Source: Oscillospiraceae bacterium
GTDB taxonomy: Bacteria; Bacillota; Clostridia; Oscillospirales; Oscillospiraceae
Assembly: GCA_024404735.1 (NCBI GenBank)
Contig: JAKSPP010000076.1
Span: forward strand, 1 to 7,098
DNA length: 7,098 nt
Reading direction: 5' to 3'
The translations under genes were made by a program, and so were the position numbers. Position 1 is the stretch's first letter. The number at the start of each line of letters is the position of its first letter. The notes under the pieces are model-generated. The model saw nothing but the letters and a program-made list of their open reading frames with translations, was not told where the DNA came from and ran no database searches. This document shows, piece by piece, positions 4,564-7,098 of the stretch.

Positions 4564-7098
4564 TTATGCCATTTCCTTTACAACCGCAGCACAGCGGGGG
4601 CAGAGGCCGTCCTCGTTGGGGCTGAGAGTGTGGGCCCAGCAACGGGGGCACTTTTCGCCCTCTGCTTCTGTGCAGGAGACGGCAACGGAGGGAACGCCCT
4701 CACCCACGACCATATCATCGGTCCTTTCGGTCCTCTTAACCTCGGAAACGATGAAGAGCTCGGGCAGGTTGAGGCCCTCAAGGCTCTTAAGGAAGCTTTC
4801 GCCTTCCTCACCGACGGGGGCAAGGGAAACGGAGGCCTCAAGGCTCTTTCCTATGAGCTTGGCGCCTCTTGCCTTCTCCAGAACAGCATTTACATCGCCG
4901 CGGAGAGCGATAAGGGCATCGAAGGGAGCAAGCTCCCCGGCGCTGAGGGCATAGGCATCGAAGCTCTTGTTCATCTCGTTGAAGACAACGTTTCTGCCGT
5001 CATCGGATGCTCTGTGAGGCATGGAGAGCCAGATTTCATCGCAGGTGTAGGCAAGAATGGGGGCCATGATTTTGGTGATGGTATCGAGAATGAGGAACAT
5101 GGCAGTCTGTGCGGAGCGGCGGCGCAGGCCGTCCTTTGCCTCGCAGTAGAGTCTGTCCTTGATGATATCCAGATAGAAGTTGGACATATCCACAACGCAG
5201 AACTCGTTGACAGCGTGGGTTACCGTAATGAACTCGTAATCGTTGTAGCCGGCAAAGCACTTCTCAATAAGAGCATTGAGTCTTGTCATTGCCCAGCGGT
5301 CAAGTGCCTCCATCTCCTCCGGTGCAACGAGCTTGTCTGCATCGAAGCCCTCAAGGTTGGACAGGCAGTAACGGGCGGTATTACGGAACTTGAGGTAGTT
5401 CTGGGAGAGCTGCTTGAAGATATTGTCGGAGCAGCGGACATCGGCGTGGTAGTCTGCGGATGCAGCCCAGAGACGGAGGATGTCGGCGCCGTACTTCTTG
5501 ATGATTTCATTGGGGTCCATACCGTTGCCGAGGGACTTGTGCATTGCTCTGCCCTCGCCGTCAACGGTCCAGCCGTGGGTAAGGCACTCCTTGAAGGGGC
5601 TGCCTGCGCCCATTCCGCCGACTGCAACGAGCATGGAGCTCTGGAACCAGCCGCGGTACTGGTCAAGGCCCTCAATGTAGAGGTTAGCGGGCCAGAAGCC
5701 CTGGTCCTTCTTCATGGATGCGAAGTGGGAGGAGCCGGAGTCAAACCAGCCGTCAAGGGTGTCTGTCTCCTGAGTGAAGCCCTCCTTGCAGCCGCAGTGG
5801 GGGCAGGTAAAGCCCTCGGGAAGAATCTCGGCGGCGCTCTTCTCAAACCAGGCGTTGGAGCCCTCCTTCTCGAAGAGTGCGGAGATTGCGGCAATGGTCT
5901 CCTCGGTGCAGATGGGCTTTCCGCAGTCGGGGCAGTAGAATACGGGGATGGGAAGACCCCAGCGGCGCTGACGGGAGATACACCAGTCTGCGCGCTCTCT
6001 TATCATGGACTTGATTCTGTCCTCGCCCCAGTCGGGGAGCCAGCGAACTGTCTCACAGGCCTTGCAGGCGTCCTCCTTGAAGGCATCAACGGAGCAGAAC
6101 CACTGGGGAGTTGCTCTGAAGATGATGGGGCCCTTGCAGCGCCAGCAGTGGGGATAGGAGTGAACGATTTCTTCGGAGGCGAAGAGCATTCCGCTCTCTG
6201 CCATATCCGCCATGATAACGGGGTTGGACTCGTCGGTCTTCATTCCGGCGTACTTGCCGGCATAGTCTGTATGTCTGCCTCTGTCATCAACGGGAACTAC
6301 CATTTCCATATTGTAGCGGCGACAGGTCTGGTAGTCGTCTGCACCGAAGCCGGGAGCGGTATGAACGCAGCCTGTACCGCTTTCCATAGTGACATAATCG
6401 GCAAGAACAAGACGGGAGGTTTTGGGCAGGAAGGGGTGGTATGCCAGCATATTCTCGAAGAATTCACCGGGATAGCGGGCAATAACCTCGTAGGACTCAA
6501 AGCCGCCGAGCTTCATAACCTTCTCGGCCAGAGCCTCTGCGAAGATGTAGCTCTCGCCGTTGGGAGCCTTCATAATTGCGTAGGTCTCACGGGGGTTGAG
6601 AGCAATGGCAAGGTTTCCGGGGAGAGTCCAGATGGTGGTTGTCCAGATGACGAAGAAGAGCTTTGACTTGTCAATGCCCTCGAGCTTGCCCAGGTCATCG
6701 TGAACGGGGAACTTTACATAGACTGTGGTGCAGGGGTCATCCTGATACTCAATCTCTGCCTCGGCAAGAGCCGTCTCGTCCTTGGGGCACCAGTAAACGG
6801 GCTTCAGGCCCTTATAGATGTAGCCCTTGCGGAACATCTCACCGAATATTTTTACCTCCTCTGCCTCGAAGGAGGGGTTCATGGTCTTGTAGGGGTGGTC
6901 CCAGTCTCCGATAACGCCCATACGCTTGAAGCCTGTGCGCTGAACATCGATGTAGTGGTCGGCAAACTCCTTGCAGGCATTGCGGAAATCGGGAATGCTC
7001 ATTGCATTGCGGTTGAGCTTATTCTTCTTTATAATTGCAGACTCAATGGGCATACCGTGGTTATCCCAGCCGGGGACATAGGGGGTGTAATAACCGCG
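4564..7098 (-). CDS. ileS: Isoleucyl-tRNA synthetase, 5'-truncated by the window edge
   Basis: The final 844 codons of a class I aminoacyl-tRNA synthetase that charges tRNA-Ile and edits misactivated valine. The frame is open to base 7098 and begins RGYYTPYVPGWDNHGMPIES, the region just after the HIGH motif, so about 80 N-terminal residues including HIGH lie outside; the ATG at 7053 is internal. Numbering from that Met: CP1 editing-domain motifs WTTTIWTLPGN (137-147) and GTGCVHTAPGFGADDY (226-241, Asp239-Asp240); an internal Cys pair set CPDC (374-377) and CPHC (417-420); LDGWFDSGSSH (433-443); LYIEGLDQYRGWF (458-470); the KMSKS-loop equivalent AMHKSLGN (503-510); YGADILRLW (521-529); anticodon-binding helices at about 570-720; and a C-terminal zinc finger CPRCW...CPRC (802-805, 818-821). 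The motifs keep the typical bacterial order. Promoter or T-box control would lie upstream of the window. Confidence 0.97.
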   Translation of the reverse strand, partial: RGYYTPYVPGWDNHGMPIESAIIKKNKLNRNAMSIPDFRNACKEFADHYIDVQRTGFKRMGVIGDWDHPYKTMNPSFEAEEVKIFGEMFRKGYIYKGLKPVYWCPKDETALAEAEIEYQDDPCTTVYVKFPVHDDLGKLEGIDKSKLFFVIWTTTIWTLPGNLAIALNPRETYAIMKAPNGESYIFAEALAEKVMKLGGFESYEVIARYPGEFFENMLAYHPFLPKTSRLVLADYVTMESGTGCVHTAPGFGADDYQTCRRYNMEMVVPVDDRGRHTDYAGKYAGMKTDESNPVIMADMAESGMLFASEEIVHSYPHCWRCKGPIIFRATPQWFCSVDAFKEDACKACETVRWLPDWGEDRIKSMIRERADWCISRQRRWGLPIPVFYCPDCGKPICTEETIAAISALFEKEGSNAWFEKSAAEILPEGFTCPHCGCKEGFTQETDTLDGWFDSGSSHFASMKKDQGFWPANLYIEGLDQYRGWFQSSMLVAVGGMGAGSPFKECLTHGWTVDGEGRAMHKSLGNGMDPNEIIKKYGADILRLWAASADYHADVRCSDNIFKQLSQNYLKFRNTARYCLSNLEGFDADKLVAPEEMEALDRWAMTRLNALIEKCFAGYNDYEFITVTHAVNEFCVVDMSNFYLDIIKDRLYCEAKDGLRRRSAQTAMFLILDTITKIMAPILAYTCDEIWLSMPHRASDDGRNVVFNEMNKSFDAYALSAGELAPFDALIALRGDVNAVLEKARGAKLIGKSLEASVSLAPVGEEGESFLKSLEGLNLPELFIVSEVKRTERTDDMVVGEGVPSVAVSCTEAEGEKCPRCWAHTLSPNEDGLCPRCAAVVKEMA

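Noticed and set aside
4426..6666. A 746-codon open frame on the plus strand, opposite ileS
   Set aside because: It lies entirely antisense to ileS (and the lspA start), has a Gly/Val/Ala/Leu-rich composition with no recognisable domain, and is explained by GC-biased third positions of the real gene, which remove stops on the opposite strand.

Overview
The window looks like a chromosomal segment from an anaerobic Bacillota, most likely class Clostridia and perhaps an Oscillospirales/Ruminococcaceae-type gut bacterium. This rests on the ileS-lspA-rluD gene order, strong AGGAG-type ribosome binding sites, a DUF6198 (YczE/YyaS/YitT-like) membrane protein, and the style of the isoleucyl-tRNA synthetase. 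The taxonomic call is inference; the window contains no rRNA or other phylogenetic marker beyond the proteins. Every supported gene is on the minus strand, so the window reads from high to low coordinates.

Region 1 (7098 down to 2403) is a tight housekeeping cluster. It holds the C-terminal ~844 residues of isoleucyl-tRNA synthetase (ileS; the start lies beyond the window), then lspA (lipoprotein signal peptidase II) after 18 bp, then a RluA/RluD-family pseudouridine synthase whose start overlaps the end of lspA by 23 bp. The standout feature is LspA: an ordinary ~150-residue four-helix peptidase core followed by a ~240-residue Pro/Ala/Gln/Arg-rich, apparently disordered tail that ends in a short acidic-amphipathic motif.

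Region 2 (2402 down to 2046) is a 357-bp gap. It contains a strong hairpin with its best T-run on the plus strand, and a 50-codon minus-strand open frame that reads like the C-terminal end of an alpha/beta-hydrolase or esterase (GMGHAY) with no convincing ribosome binding site. The frame is probably a gene remnant.

Region 3 (2045 to 823) holds a DUF6198-like multi-pass membrane protein followed by a CYTH-domain (triphosphate-binding) protein, probably co-transcribed, and ends in a hairpin terminator.

Region 4 (780 to 1) has a promoter with a consensus extended -10 element, a HAD-IA (YihX-like) phosphatase, and, 16 bp after it, a strong ribosome binding site and ATG starting another gene that runs off the left edge.

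Functionally, the right half serves translation and lipoprotein maturation: Ile-tRNA charging, rRNA pseudouridylation and signal-peptide cleavage. The left half holds small accessory enzymes of unknown substrate. I see no mobile element, CRISPR array, RNA gene or obvious novel multi-gene system.
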